51,470 nucleotides of DNA, from NCBI GenBank assembly GCA_903925535.1, contig CAIYFY010000260.1:1-51470 (forward strand). The letters are read 5' to 3'. The translations under genes and the position numbers were made by a program. This DNA comes from an uncultured Bacteroidota bacterium (lineage in GTDB: Bacteria > Bacteroidota > Bacteroidia > Chitinophagales > Saprospiraceae). How positions within the stretch are numbered: the stretch's first letter is position 1; every line of letters starts with the position of its first letter. Shown here in pieces: positions 1-9,959 of this stretch. Under the pieces are notes generated by a model, which searched no databases, was not told the origin of the DNA, and saw only the letters and a list, made by a program, of their open reading frames with translations.

Positions 1-83
1 GCGGGAATGGCGGAATGGTAGACGCGCTGGTCTCAAACACCAGTGACTTCACGGTCATGCGAGTTCGAGTCTCGCTTCCCGCA
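1..83 (+). tRNA. tRNA-Leu (anticodon CAA)
   Basis: The acceptor strands GCGGGAA (1-7) and TTCCCGC (76-82) pair perfectly, with A83 as discriminator. The anticodon stem CTGGT/ACCAG encloses the loop CTCAAAC, giving anticodon CAA. The long variable arm (about 43-58) and the T arm with GTTCGAG mark a class II tRNA. CCA is not encoded (CAC follows), so it must be added by the CCA-adding enzyme. The gene begins on the first base of the window, so its promoter and any upstream tRNA cluster are not visible. Confidence 0.96.
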
Positions 84-178
84 CACAGCATATTTCTCAC
101 CTTTGTTGTTGCGCCTGCGTTAAGTTATTGTATTTCGGCGCTTTCTTGCCTTTTTCTTCTTTTCTTTGCTGTCAGATT

Positions 179-2245
179 ATGAGTATCCTGCCATATACCA
201 ATCGGGATGTCTCCTGGCTCTCTTTTAATCACAGGGTTTTGCAGGAGGCCAGTGACCCCGCCGTTCCGTTGCTCGAGCGACTGAAGTTCCTAGCTATTTA
301 CTCCTCCAACCTTGACGAGTTTTTCCGAATCCGGGTGGCCGGCATCAGGAAGCTGAAGAAAGTGGGGAAAAAGACCAAGGCCAAGCTGGACTTTGATCCG
401 AGTATTCTGCTCAAGCAGATTCACAGCATTGTAAACCGTCAGCAAGGTGAATTTTCGGATATTTTCCTGAATGTGGTTATTCCGGAACTAAAACGGCACA
501 ATATCCATCTGTTGCGCCGGCTCGATCTGAATGACGATCAGAAGAAGTTTGTCGAAAACTACTTTGAAGATCACTTGCTTCCGTTTGTCATGCCGGTGCT
601 GCTGATCAAGCACAAAATCAATCCTTTTCTGGCCAATGCGCACCTCTATCTGGCTGTTCACCTGCGCCAGAAGAAGCGTCCATTGCTGGAAAGTGAATAC
701 GCGCTGGTAAAGATACCCTCTGATCAGCTTCCCAGATTCATCACCCTCCCCTCCCCTCCCGACCGCCACGATGTGATAATGCTCGACGATATCGTCAGGC
801 AGTCGGTCACGCGCCTTTTCCCGGGTTACGACATTCAGGATGCCTACTCCATCAAACTCACCCGCGATGGTGATCTGCATATTGATGACGAATATTCCGG
901 AGATCTGGTTCAAAAAATCAAATCCAGTCTGCAGAAGAGACAGGTTGGTCCTGCAAGCCGTTTCGTGTACGATCGCGAAATGCCCGACCACCTCCTGGCT
1001 TACCTGAAGGAGACCTTCGACCTGCGAAAAAATGACATGCTCCCGGAGGGCCGCTACCATAACAACTTTGATTTTTTCAAGTTTCCCGACTTTGGTCTCC
1101 AGTACCTGAAATACAAACCGCTTCCGCCGCTGCAGCACCCGACCCTTCACGCCGTTGAGGATCCGTTCAGCGTTATCAGGGAAAAGGATCAGTTGTTGCA
1201 TGTGCCTTATCAGTCATTCAATGCTGTCATCAATTTCTTTGAGCGGGCTGCCTCTGACCCGGATGTGACACATATCAAAGTCATACAGTATCGAGTAGCT
1301 CGCCACAGCCGTATCCTTCAGTCGCTGTTGGAAGCGGTGAAAAGAGGTAAACATGTATCTGTTTTCGTTGAGATCAAGGCGCGCTTCGACGAGGCCACCA
1401 ACCTTGAATGGGGCGAAAAAATGGAAAAGGCAGGTGTTCGGGTGCACTATTCCTTCCCGGGCGTCAAGGTACACTCCAAACTTGCACTCGTCAGGCGAAT
1501 GGAGCACGGCCACGCGCGCATGTACGCATACCTGGGAACCGGCAACTTCCACGAGGAAACTGCCAAGGTTTACTCGGATCTGGCCATTTTTACAGCCGAT
1601 AAGCGCCTGACCACCGAGGTCAGCAGTGTATTCAGTTTCCTTGAAAATGTAAAACCGCCGGCTCACCCCTTCCAGCACCTGCTGGTAGGCAAGTTCAATC
1701 TGCGCTCGGGCCTTGACGAACTGATTGATCATGAGATAGAAGCAGCCAGGGAGGGCCGGGAGGCCGGGCTGATTATCAAACTGAACAGCCTGGAAGACCG
1801 CGAGATTATCGGCAAGCTGTATGAAGCTTCTCAGGCCGGTGTCAGGGTTAAACTCATCATACGCGGCATCTGCTGTCTGGTGCCGGGACTGCCCGGAATC
1901 AGCGATAATATTGAAATTATCAGTATTGTTGACCGGTTTCTGGAGCACGCGAGGGTGCTGATTTTCCACAACGGCGGAAAAGAACTGATGTATCTGAGCA
2001 GCGCCGACTGGATGGAAAGGAATCTGAGTTTCCGGATTGAAACGACGTTCCCTGTACTGGATCCTGAAATTCAGGCGGAAATCAGGAGCCTGATTGACCT
2101 GCAGCTGAACGACAACGTGAAAGCCCGTATTCTGGATCAGGAGGACAAGAATGAGTACAGGCGCACAGGTGGTGATCTGCCGGTGCGCGCCCAACTGGAA
2201 ACATATTTCCACTTCAAGCGGAAAACAAAGCCGGAACTTCTCTGA
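179..2245 (+). CDS. ppk1: Polyphosphate kinase 1
   Basis: The 688-residue protein reversibly transfers the gamma-phosphate of ATP to inorganic polyphosphate; E. coli Ppk is also 688 residues. The N-terminal domain begins with the typical NRDVSWLSFNHRVL segment, followed by the head domain and two phospholipase-D-like C domains. The autophosphorylated histidine is His432 in KVHSKLALV (E. coli His435) and the second catalytic histidine is His590 in FLEHARVLIF (E. coli His592). I chose the ATG at 179 because it starts MSILPYTNRD, as in the family; a frame open from 128 adds 17 unconserved residues. It lies 95 nt after the tRNA and converges on selD. No ppx is adjacent, but a Ppx/GppA-like protein is encoded at 32847-33836. 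Confidence 0.96.
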   Translation: MSILPYTNRDVSWLSFNHRVLQEASDPAVPLLERLKFLAIYSSNLDEFFRIRVAGIRKLKKVGKKTKAKLDFDPSILLKQIHSIVNRQQGEFSDIFLNVVIPELKRHNIHLLRRLDLNDDQKKFVENYFEDHLLPFVMPVLLIKHKINPFLANAHLYLAVHLRQKKRPLLESEYALVKIPSDQLPRFITLPSPPDRHDVIMLDDIVRQSVTRLFPGYDIQDAYSIKLTRDGDLHIDDEYSGDLVQKIKSSLQKRQVGPASRFVYDREMPDHLLAYLKETFDLRKNDMLPEGRYHNNFDFFKFPDFGLQYLKYKPLPPLQHPTLHAVEDPFSVIREKDQLLHVPYQSFNAVINFFERAASDPDVTHIKVIQYRVARHSRILQSLLEAVKRGKHVSVFVEIKARFDEATNLEWGEKMEKAGVRVHYSFPGVKVHSKLALVRRMEHGHARMYAYLGTGNFHEETAKVYSDLAIFTADKRLTTEVSSVFSFLENVKPPAHPFQHLLVGKFNLRSGLDELIDHEIEAAREGREAGLIIKLNSLEDREIIGKLYEASQAGVRVKLIIRGICCLVPGLPGISDNIEIISIVDRFLEHARVLIFHNGGKELMYLSSADWMERNLSFRIETTFPVLDPEIQAEIRSLIDLQLNDNVKARILDQEDKNEYRRTGGDLPVRAQLETYFHFKRKTKPELL

Positions 2246-2284
2246 TATTTTGCCTTGGGCAGAAGCTCCTGAATATGCTGAAAA

Positions 2285-3322
2285 CTATACCACTGTCACC
2301 AGGGCGGCCTGACGTTCCGTCATGATACCAAATGGCTGCAGCTGGAAGCCCTCCGCTGCGGCAACAGTCTGGAACTCACCGACATAATCGGGATGAACCG
2401 CCACCAGGAGTCCACCGCTCGTTTGCGGGTCGGCGAGGAGGTGTCTGACGACAGGATCCGCTGCTCCGGCGATTTTGTGACCGTAGCTGTCCCAGTTCCT
2501 GTTTGTACCTCCCGGGACACACTTGTGGCCGAGGTAGTAGTCCAGAACTGCCCGGTCAATCGTGGGCGCTGCTGCCAGTTCCACCACTGCCGATGTATCA
2601 CTTGCTTCACACATTTCGCTCAGGTGTCCGAGCAAACCGAATCCGGTGACGTCGGTCATCGCCTGTATGTAAGGCAGTTCCCCAAATTTTGCGCCTGCCT
2701 TGTTGAGTTGCTTCATGCTGTCGGGCGCAATATGAGCGTGTTCCGGCAACAGAACGCCTTTTTTCTGGGCAGTAGTGAGAATTCCTACGCCGAGCGGTTT
2801 GGTGAGGAAAAGCCGGGCGCCGGGTGTAGCCCCGCCATTTTTCTTCAGGTGGGCAATATTGACTCTTCCTGTGACAGCGAGTCCGAAGATGGGTTCAGGA
2901 CTGTCAATACTGTGTCCGCCAGCCAGTGGAATACCGGCCTCAGCACATGCCCTGCGGCTGCCTTCGATTACCTGATTGGCCACTTCAGCAGGAATTGTGT
3001 TGATGGGCCATCCCAATATGGCAATAGCCACGAGTGGTTTTCCGCCCATGGCGTATATATCGCTGATGGCATTTACCGATGCAATACGACCAAAATCTTC
3101 CGGATCATCAACAATGGGCATGAAAAAATCCGTAGTGCTCACGATAGCCGTACCGTCGCCGAGGTCGAATACAGCAGCATCATCGCGCTCTTCATTTCCC
3201 ACCAGCAATTGCGGAAAATGTTGTTTGTGAAGCTCGGTTTTAAGGATACTGTCCAGAACCCGGGGCGATATTTTACAGCCGCAACCGGCTCCGTGAGAGT
3301 ACTGGGTTAATTTGTAATCCAT
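2285..3322 (-). CDS. selD: Selenide, water dikinase (selenophosphate synthetase)
   Basis: The 345-residue protein makes selenophosphate from selenide and ATP, the selenium donor for selenocysteine, 2-selenouridine in tRNA and selenoneine. The N-terminus [16 protein letters not shown] matches SelD closely, with catalytic Cys14 and Lys17 (E. coli Cys17 and Lys20). The active-site residue is cysteine, so this form does not itself need selenocysteine. The AIRS-like ATP-binding core follows, with [10 protein letters not shown] near the C-terminus. I took the ATG at 3322, which matches the family start; an upstream ATG at 3355 would overlap the end of the receptor gene. It starts 13 nt after that receptor gene on the same strand, so cotranscription is likely. 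No selA, selB, selU or senB lies in the window. Confidence 0.95.
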   Translation of the reverse strand: MDYKLTQYSHGAGCGCKISPRVLDSILKTELHKQHFPQLLVGNEERDDAAVFDLGDGTAIVSTTDFFMPIVDDPEDFGRIASVNAISDIYAMGGKPLVAIAILGWPINTIPAEVANQVIEGSRRACAEAGIPLAGGHSIDSPEPIFGLAVTGRVNIAHLKKNGGATPGARLFLTKPLGVGILTTAQKKGVLLPEHAHIAPDSMKQLNKAGAKFGELPYIQAMTDVTGFGLLGHLSEMCEASDTSAVVELAAAPTIDRAVLDYYLGHKCVPGGTNRNWDSYGHKIAGAADPVVRHLLADPQTSGGLLVAVHPDYVGEFQTVAAAEGFQLQPFGIMTERQAALVTVV

Positions 3323-3335
3323 ACAATTCGGTGTA

Positions 3336-5630
3336 TCAAAACTGGAAGGTGGCACTCAGACTTGGCATCAGCGGCAACTGATTTACGCGCTGGTAGCGCA
3401 CACGGTCGAAGTAGAAAATATTCTGGCGATCGTACATATTCGTAGCAGAAGCCGTCACTTCCATGGAAGAGCGTTTGGAGAACTTGAACAAGCGCTTCAG
3501 CGAAATATCAAGGCGATGATAGTATGGCAGTCGCCCTCCGTTTCTCACATCAGAATACAGGATGCCAAGATCGCCCTGTCCGCTGTAAACATCTGTCCCG
3601 AGTCCGTCAACAAAGAACGGCACATTGTTGTAGAACCCCTGTGTCTGTGTGAACGGAAAACCTGAGCCGAGGTTCCATCGTGCACCGAACTCCCACTCCT
3701 GTTTGGGTCCCAGCTGGTAGGTAGCCACCATATTCAGGTTATGGCGGCGGTCGAACACCGGCGGGTAAATCTGCTTGCCATCATCGCGGGTAACAAAACC
3801 AAGCGAGTAGGCTCCCCAGAAGTAGGCCCGTTTGAGTTCCCACTTGACCGATACATCAATACCCTTCGCATCACCGAGTTCTGTTGTGAAATCGGGATCT
3901 TCAGCGTCCAGTTTGTTCCTGTTGAGGGCAATAAGTTGCGTGAAACGCTTGTAGTAGGCCTCAATATTGAGGTCCAGATTTCTAGTTACATCAATCTCGA
4001 AACCTGCCACAGCGTGTGCCGATTTCTGCAGGCGGTGACTGGTTGGTTCCGTACCGCCCAGTTTGTATATCTGTTCTTCCGGTCCAGACAGAAAGCCCAC
4101 GAACAGGTTCACAATGTCTCTTTCATTCGTGGTGGAGAGCAGGTTCTGTGAGTACAGTCCCCCAGCCGCCTTGAAACGGAGTTTGTCGGATACATTGTAT
4201 TTCAGACCCAGACGAGGCTCTGGAGAGACATCGTTCAGCGACTGATAGTACTGAAGCCTGAAGCCCGGCTCAATGACCAGCGGCCCTATTTTACGCTTCC
4301 ATTTGACATAACTGCTGATCTCGGTGGTATTCTCGTCCTGATCAATCAGGTAGCCCCTGAAGTTGACAAACTGGAACTGAGTGCGGAATCCGTTCAGTTC
4401 CAGGCCATAACGCACTTCGTTATCCTTGCCATAGTTTACAAAATTCAGCGCACCGTAATAACCGGAGATGGAGCTGCTTCTCGGTTGCCGGTCTGCCTCC
4501 TCAATCATGGAGGTGTAGCCTGAAAACGTCAGAAGTCCGTTTACAATGGTGTTGGAATTGGTCGGAATCAGTGTAAAATCCATACCTCCTCCGTTACTGT
4601 TCCAGGAGAAGTCGGTGATGGGAAAATCAACTCCGTCGGTATAATTGAAACCAAAGAAGTTCAGTTTACTGCCATTACCGGTCAGGAATGACAACTTTCC
4701 ATACAAATCACGGTAGTCAAAGGGTATTCCAATGGAATCATTGCCGTCTCCGCGTTTCTCACCTATGTTTTTGTAGAAAATATCATCAGTGCGGTTGATG
4801 AGCCCCTGCTTTCCGGTGAGAACAAACGAAACACTGCTTCCGCCCTCTGATTTGAGCGGAATAATCGGGCCCTCTATCAGTGCTTTTGCCTGAAAAGGAC
4901 TTGCAGATACCAGTCCGGAGAGGTTTTTCCTGTTACCCTCTCTGGTTTTAACATCAACAATGGCAGAAATACGCCCGCCATAATCAGCATTGAAACCACC
5001 CGTCAGTACATCCACATTTCGGATCAGTTCAGTTTCGAATACTGAAAAGAAGCCGATGCTGTGAAAGGGGTTGTAGATAGTCATGCCGTCGAGGAGGATT
5101 CTGTTCTGTACCGGAGAGCCGCCCCGGATATAGAGTTGTCCGCCCTGGTCACCGGTAAAAACCACCCCGGGAAGCACCGTAAGGTACTGAGCCACGTCGG
5201 CCTGTCCGCCTGCAGAGGGCAGCGCTTTGATCTGTTTGGGAGATACGGCTATTTTGGAGACCTCGACGTTTGTTTTGGCCTGCGCCTTTTTACCGCTGAT
5301 TTCCACTTCTCCCAGCTTTGTTCCGCTCTCCGAGATATAGATATTCTGAAAGAGAATTTCACCCTTTTTTATGGAGATATCCGCCAGATAGTCCTCGTAA
5401 CCCAGGTAGATCACCCGCAGTTTATAGTTTCCCACCTCGATGTTTGAAATGGAGAAAAAACCGTTTACATCCGTCGTGGCACCGGCAGAAGCCCCCTCGA
5501 CAACCACCGTGGCGAAGCCTACCGGCTGGGTTGTTTCCTTGTCATAAACATTACCCCTGATAGCTCCCTTTTGTGCAAACAGCGCGGCGGGAATCAGAAG
5601 AAGCAAAAAAGAGTAGATAATATGTCTCAT
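3336..5630 (-). CDS. TonB-dependent receptor with N-terminal carboxypeptidase-regulatory-like domain
   Basis: The 764-residue outer-membrane receptor has a signal peptide ([20 protein letters not shown]), a CarboxypepD_reg-like beta-sandwich (about 22-105, with [18 protein letters not shown]), a plug domain (about 120-225, with [17 protein letters not shown] and [15 protein letters not shown]) and a 22-strand-type barrel. It ends in aromatic FQF, as expected for Bam-dependent insertion. I chose the ATG at 5630 because it begins the signal peptide; upstream in-frame codons lie over the promoter and the divergent gene. A -7 box, TATCTTTG, sits 19 nt upstream. The substrate cannot be read from sequence. 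selD follows after 13 nt, which raises a possible but unproven link to selenium compounds. Confidence 0.9.
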   Translation of the reverse strand: MRHIIYSFLLLLIPAALFAQKGAIRGNVYDKETTQPVGFATVVVEGASAGATTDVNGFFSISNIEVGNYKLRVIYLGYEDYLADISIKKGEILFQNIYISESGTKLGEVEISGKKAQAKTNVEVSKIAVSPKQIKALPSAGGQADVAQYLTVLPGVVFTGDQGGQLYIRGGSPVQNRILLDGMTIYNPFHSIGFFSVFETELIRNVDVLTGGFNADYGGRISAIVDVKTREGNRKNLSGLVSASPFQAKALIEGPIIPLKSEGGSSVSFVLTGKQGLINRTDDIFYKNIGEKRGDGNDSIGIPFDYRDLYGKLSFLTGNGSKLNFFGFNYTDGVDFPITDFSWNSNGGGMDFTLIPTNSNTIVNGLLTFSGYTSMIEEADRQPRSSSISGYYGALNFVNYGKDNEVRYGLELNGFRTQFQFVNFRGYLIDQDENTTEISSYVKWKRKIGPLVIEPGFRLQYYQSLNDVSPEPRLGLKYNVSDKLRFKAAGGLYSQNLLSTTNERDIVNLFVGFLSGPEEQIYKLGGTEPTSHRLQKSAHAVAGFEIDVTRNLDLNIEAYYKRFTQLIALNRNKLDAEDPDFTTELGDAKGIDVSVKWELKRAYFWGAYSLGFVTRDDGKQIYPPVFDRRHNLNMVATYQLGPKQEWEFGARWNLGSGFPFTQTQGFYNNVPFFVDGLGTDVYSGQGDLGILYSDVRNGGRLPYYHRLDISLKRLFKFSKRSSMEVTASATNMYDRQNIFYFDRVRYQRVNQLPLMPSLSATFQF

Positions 5631-5648
5631 GCAAATTGAATTCTGCGG

Positions 5649-5656
5649 CAAAGATA
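5649..5656 (-). promoter_or_regulatory. Promoter -7 box of TonB receptor/selD unit
   Basis: Read on the minus strand this is TATCTTTG, a perfect TAnnTTTG Bacteroidota -7 element, ending 19 nt before the ATG at 5630. No clear TTG lies at the usual 19-21 nt spacing. Confidence 0.55.
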
Positions 5657-5719
5657 GACTTAGTATGTCAAGTTGTAGTTTATGTGTGTGGGTAAAAGCA
5701 AAATGGAGACAAAACGTAT

Positions 5720-5727
5720 TACCTTCG
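5720..5727 (+). promoter_or_regulatory. Promoter -7 box (TACCTTCG), probably giving a leaderless lhgO transcript
   Basis: TACCTTCG resembles TAnnTTTG with one change and recurs exactly at 30083-30090 and 39370-39377. The last G is 6 nt before the ATG at 5733, so transcription would start at or very near the start codon. Confidence 0.5.
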
Positions 5728-5732
5728 CACAG

Positions 5733-6938
5733 ATGAAATACGATGTTGTCATAGCAGGAGGCGGTATTGTGGGGCTCGCAACCGCCCTTCAGATACTGAA
5801 AAGCCGTACCGGAACCAGGGTGGTGGTACTTGAGAAGGAAAACCGGGTGGCTGCCCATCAAAGCAGTCGAAACAGCGGGGTTATTCATTCGGGTATCTAC
5901 TACAAGCCGGGCAGCCTGCGCGCTGTGAACTGCCGCCGCGGATACGGCCTTATGACCGATTTTTGCCGCGATAATGGTATCCCGTTCGACATCTGTGGCA
6001 AAATTATAGCAGCAACATCCAGGGAAGAGTGCCTGCGGCTCGACGGGATTCTGGAGCGCGGTTTAGCCAACGGACTCACCGGTATCAGAAAGATAGGTGC
6101 TGCAGAAGCCAAGGAGATTGAGCCGCATGTTGCATGTATGGAAGCAATCTTTGTACCACAATCCGGTATAGTTGACTATGGTGAAGTAGCCCGAAAATAT
6201 GCCGAACTGATTGTACAGTCGGGCGGCGAAGTGGCAACAGGCCAAAAAGTGACGGGTGTCAGTCAGGCAAACGGTGAAATCACCGTCGAAACCGACAGCA
6301 GTTCCCGCGCGCACTGGCATACCCGCATGCTTGTGAACTGCGGCGGACTGTACTCTGACAAACTGGCCGAAATGACCGGTGCTGACACGGGTTTGCAGAT
6401 TATTCCGTTCAGGGGAGAGTACTACGACCTTATTCCCGGGCGACAGTCTCTCGTAAAAAACCTCGTTTATCCGCTTCCGAACCTGAATTTCCCTTTCCTC
6501 GGCGTACACTTCACGCGCATGATCGGCGGCGGAATAGAAGCCGGCCCCAACGCTGTACTGGCTTTCCGCCGGGAGGGTTATTCGCGCCGGGATTTTCACG
6601 CAGGCGAGTTTGCAGAGATACTTGCATTCCCCGGATTCAGAAAAATTGCCCGCAAATACTGGCGCGACGGCCTGGGTGAAATGAAGCGCTCATACTTCAA
6701 ACAGGCTTTTGTCCACGCACTTCAGCGACTGGTGCCGGAAATCCGGTCGGAGGATCTCGTTCCCGGGCGCTCGGGCGTGCGCGCGATGGCGTGCGACCGG
6801 GAGGGAAATATGCTTGACGACTTTGCCATATATGCCAGTCAGGGTATTGTAAATGTCTGCAACGCCCCCAGTCCGGCAGCCACGGCCTCGCTGGCGATTG
6901 GTGAAACGGTGGCAGAAAAAGTGCTCGAGCAGCTCTGA
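5733..6938 (+). CDS. lhgO: L-2-hydroxyglutarate oxidase
   Basis: The 401-residue FAD-dependent enzyme of the DAO/LhgO family oxidises L-2-hydroxyglutarate to 2-oxoglutarate. This is a metabolite-repair reaction, and in E. coli also part of lysine/glutarate catabolism with electrons passed to the quinone pool. The N-terminal dinucleotide fold VIAGGGIVGLATAL is at about 5-18, and the family segment HQSSRNSGVIHSGIYY follows at about 45-60. The length fits E. coli LhgO (422). The ATG at 5733 starts directly at the Rossmann strand; upstream codons from 5682 overlap the -7 box. The next gene begins one nucleotide after the stop, so it leads a polysaccharide-related unit, an unusual partner for a repair enzyme. 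Confidence 0.92.
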   Translation: MKYDVVIAGGGIVGLATALQILKSRTGTRVVVLEKENRVAAHQSSRNSGVIHSGIYYKPGSLRAVNCRRGYGLMTDFCRDNGIPFDICGKIIAATSREECLRLDGILERGLANGLTGIRKIGAAEAKEIEPHVACMEAIFVPQSGIVDYGEVARKYAELIVQSGGEVATGQKVTGVSQANGEITVETDSSSRAHWHTRMLVNCGGLYSDKLAEMTGADTGLQIIPFRGEYYDLIPGRQSLVKNLVYPLPNLNFPFLGVHFTRMIGGGIEAGPNAVLAFRREGYSRRDFHAGEFAEILAFPGFRKIARKYWRDGLGEMKRSYFKQAFVHALQRLVPEIRSEDLVPGRSGVRAMACDREGNMLDDFAIYASQGIVNVCNAPSPAATASLAIGETVAEKVLEQL

Positions 6939-6939
6939 C

Positions 6940-8283
6940 ATGCGGGATAAACTGAGGATAATAGCACACCACGCGTTCAGGGAAGAAAAGGAATACGCCG
7001 TGGAATTGCTGATGACCGAGTTGCCCGGCATCGAATGGGAGATTCAATTCACTCCGGAGAGCTCCGGGTATCTTGTCGAGCTGCCCAATGGCTGTTCAGT
7101 CAGTATAAGAGATGACTTCTTCAGGGAGGTGGGCAGTGATTATCTGAGCCCTGAATTCATTCCGGACCGGGGCGCAAATACTGAAAATCCCTTCGACCAA
7201 TCCCCGCTGGCAGTCTTGTATGGTGAACCGATCTTTTCACTTGAGGGCAGTTGTTATTACTGTGGACTGGATCTGTTTGCCTCCGCCTACTTCATGGCAA
7301 CCCGATGGGAGGAGTATGTACTGCCGTTTCGCGACGAACACGGAAGGTTTCCGGCAGACCGCTCGCTGGCCTTCAGATCGGGCTGGCTCGACCGGCCGGT
7401 TGTTCACGAATGGTCTCAGTTGCTCAGACAAATCTTGGAGTCACTCGGATTTAATCCTCCGGAAAAACAGGCACGCTTCAGACTTGAGATCAGCTGTGAT
7501 GTGGATCACCCCCTTTTATGGTGGCAATCGTCGGACTGGCTCAGGACTACCGGCGGGGCCCTGTTCAGACGACACAGTCTGAAGGAAGCTGTCTATTGGC
7601 TGAAGTACAAAATGACTTCAAACAAAGACCCTTATGACGTGTTTGATGAATGGCTGGAAATGTTTGAGCAGCACCAACTTGCAGCCCAGTTCAACTTTTT
7701 GAGTGAGAGAGAACACGGAAGCGACTGCTGGTATCCGGTCAGACACCCGTTTGTTTTGGAAAAAATCAGAGAAATTTCGTCGCGTGGACACAAAATCGGA
7801 CTGCACACATCGTATGAATCTTTCAATAATACGGAGCTGATCGCCATGGAGCGAACCGCTCTGGAGCGTATTACCGGACTTTCTGTGACCAGTTCGAGAG
7901 CACACTATCTTCGTTTCGGCGTGCCAGACACCTGGAGATGCCTGCATGAAGCCGGTATCTCCACCGACAGTACGGCCGGGTATCCGGAAGCGGAAGGATT
8001 CAGAACCGGCATGTGTACATCCTATCCCGTATTCGATTTTTTGAACAGAAAGAAATTACCTTTGCAGGAGCAACCGCTTGTTGCCATGGATGTCACGCTG
8101 GCACTATACCGGCGATACAGCCCCGGACAGGCACTGGAGCGGCTTTTTAATCTGAAAAAGGAAGTTCTGAAGTATAACGGTACCTTTACCCTGCTTTGGC
8201 ACAACTCTTCGTGGAATACACATTTCTGGATACCCTGGAAAAATGTTCTTGCGAATTTCATCAGTGAATCTCGTCAACTATGA
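6940..8283 (+). CDS. DUF7033/polysaccharide deacetylase family protein
   Basis: The protein is 447 residues. The N-terminal part (about 1-170) resembles the DUF7033 domain found in Bacteroidota ahead of deacetylase domains, with YVLPFRDEHGRFP and the Arg-Pro-Val/Trp segment after it. The C-terminal half looks like a NodB-type carbohydrate esterase with the metal-site motif Asp187-x-Asp189-His190 in ISCDVDHP, followed by GLHTSYES and RAHYLRF. It has no signal peptide, so it is probably cytoplasmic. The likely role is deacetylation or another modification of a surface-polysaccharide precursor; the substrate is unknown. It starts 1 nt after lhgO, and its stop overlaps the next start as ATGA, so it is translationally coupled to the Wzi-like barrel. 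Confidence 0.8.
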   Translation: MRDKLRIIAHHAFREEKEYAVELLMTELPGIEWEIQFTPESSGYLVELPNGCSVSIRDDFFREVGSDYLSPEFIPDRGANTENPFDQSPLAVLYGEPIFSLEGSCYYCGLDLFASAYFMATRWEEYVLPFRDEHGRFPADRSLAFRSGWLDRPVVHEWSQLLRQILESLGFNPPEKQARFRLEISCDVDHPLLWWQSSDWLRTTGGALFRRHSLKEAVYWLKYKMTSNKDPYDVFDEWLEMFEQHQLAAQFNFLSEREHGSDCWYPVRHPFVLEKIREISSRGHKIGLHTSYESFNNTELIAMERTALERITGLSVTSSRAHYLRFGVPDTWRCLHEAGISTDSTAGYPEAEGFRTGMCTSYPVFDFLNRKKLPLQEQPLVAMDVTLALYRRYSPGQALERLFNLKKEVLKYNGTFTLLWHNSSWNTHFWIPWKNVLANFISESRQL

Positions 8284-9959
8284 CTGTAATACGCCTATTG
8301 CTGATATTCGGGCTGCTGACTGTCCTGAACCCACAGGACGGACTTCACGCTCAGTCCACCCAACTTCCCGTGCGCTCGCATGGCTCATGGCTGACAGAGC
8401 GGTTTGATATTCTGTACCCCGGTCAGAACAGTGCGCACACCGACCTGCGGGGTTATTTCAGAAAAGATGCAGCCTCCTGGGTAAACTGGGCAGATACCAC
8501 CGCTACGGCGCTCTCTGAACAGGAGAAGGCGGACATAGAGTACCTTGCCAACGACAATAACGACTGGACAGACAGGGTAACAGAACCCCGTAAACGCTGG
8601 TTTTACAAAACGCCCGCCTTTCTTTACGAGGTAAACACCGCAGACTTCAAGTTGCGGGTCAATCCACTGCTGAACGGACAGGTTGGTTTCGAATCGAACC
8701 GCGACGAGATGCTCTACATCAACACGAGAGGCTTCGAAGTCCGGGGGAACATTGACGACAGGGTTTTCTTTCACTCCAATCTGGAAGAAACTCAACTGAG
8801 ATATCCTGACTATGTGGATCCGTATATCCGCGAATACAAGTTGCCCGGGGCAGGTTTTACGAAGAATTACTCCGGCGACCCGTTTGGACTGGCGCAGGGG
8901 TATGATTTCAATATTGCCAATGCATACCTGGGAGTAAAGGTATCAAAACATATAGGTTTGCAGCTTGGACATGGCACTCACTTTATCGGAAACGGTTACC
9001 GGTCCATGTTTCTGTCCGACAATGCACCACCACAGTTTTACCTTAAACTCGACACACGCCTCTGGAAGTTCCATTACCAGAATATGTTTATGGAACTCAC
9101 TTCGCTCACCAGCACTGATACCACACCTGGTGACAGCCGGCTGGGACGGAAATATGCCGCCATTCATTATCTGAGCTACAAGGTAAATCCACGCCTTACA
9201 TTCGGATTCTTCGAGTCAACCATCTTCCACAGAACCAACGACTTTGAGTTTCAATACCTGAACCCGGTGATATTATACCGCACCGTAGAGGGCATGATTG
9301 GCAGTCCCGACAATGCCATGTTGGGGATGAACGTATCCTGGACAGCCCTGAAAGGTGTCCAGTTAAACGGACAATTTCTTCTGGATGAGCTCAGATTCAG
9401 CGAATTTTTCGGCGGGAATGGCTGGTGGGGGAATAAATACAGCGTTCAGGCCGGCTTTAAATACCTGAATGCGCTGGGAGTTCAGCGGCTCGACCTGCAG
9501 GGGGAGTTCAACAGCTCAAGACCATATACCTACTCCCATTTCAACATTGAAAACAGCTTCACTCATTACAATCAGCCGCTCGCACACCCCTTCGGTGCAA
9601 ATTTCAGGGAAATGATCGGGATCGTCAGGTACAGACCCACGCAGCGCCTCTTCATTTGCGCCAGACTGATTCACGCACTGAAAGGTGATAACCGGCCCGG
9701 TGAAAACTGGGGAAGTAATCCGTTACTGACATACAATACCCGCGAACAGGAGTACGGCAACGAAATTGGCCAGGGTAACCGCTCCACAATCCTGCTCGCC
9801 GGGCTCGATATATCCTGGATGTGTTTTCATAACGCTTTCCTCGATCTGAAACTGCTTTCGCGCACCAGAGAAGGTGATGATTCATCAACCAACCAGACAA
9901 CCCGGGTTATTTCTGCAGGTTTCCGGATGAACTTGTGGCCCGCCAACAATGACTTCTAA
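8280..9959 (+). CDS. Wzi-like capsule-assembly outer-membrane protein
   Basis: The 559-residue protein has a signal peptide (about 1-25, ending LHAQS) and then a beta-rich body with alternating aromatic strands. The segment LGHGTHFIGNGYRSMFLSDN (about 232-251) resembles the Bacteroidota branch of the Wzi family, outer-membrane barrels that hold exopolysaccharide at the cell surface. Repeated aromatic-ended strands and asparagine-rich turns support a barrel. Its ATG overlaps the deacetylase stop by four bases, and its own stop overlaps the antiterminator gene by 11 nt. The neighbours support a role in surface-polysaccharide export or attachment. Family assignment rests on motif resemblance, so an uncharacterised barrel relative cannot be excluded. 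Confidence 0.7.
   Translation: MTVIRLLLIFGLLTVLNPQDGLHAQSTQLPVRSHGSWLTERFDILYPGQNSAHTDLRGYFRKDAASWVNWADTTATALSEQEKADIEYLANDNNDWTDRVTEPRKRWFYKTPAFLYEVNTADFKLRVNPLLNGQVGFESNRDEMLYINTRGFEVRGNIDDRVFFHSNLEETQLRYPDYVDPYIREYKLPGAGFTKNYSGDPFGLAQGYDFNIANAYLGVKVSKHIGLQLGHGTHFIGNGYRSMFLSDNAPPQFYLKLDTRLWKFHYQNMFMELTSLTSTDTTPGDSRLGRKYAAIHYLSYKVNPRLTFGFFESTIFHRTNDFEFQYLNPVILYRTVEGMIGSPDNAMLGMNVSWTALKGVQLNGQFLLDELRFSEFFGGNGWWGNKYSVQAGFKYLNALGVQRLDLQGEFNSSRPYTYSHFNIENSFTHYNQPLAHPFGANFREMIGIVRYRPTQRLFICARLIHALKGDNRPGENWGSNPLLTYNTREQEYGNEIGQGNRSTILLAGLDISWMCFHNAFLDLKLLSRTREGDDSSTNQTTRVISAGFRMNLWPANNDF

Noticed and set aside
1214..2212. Long minus-strand frame (332 codons)
   Set aside because: It is antisense to ppk1, whose motifs are unmistakable.
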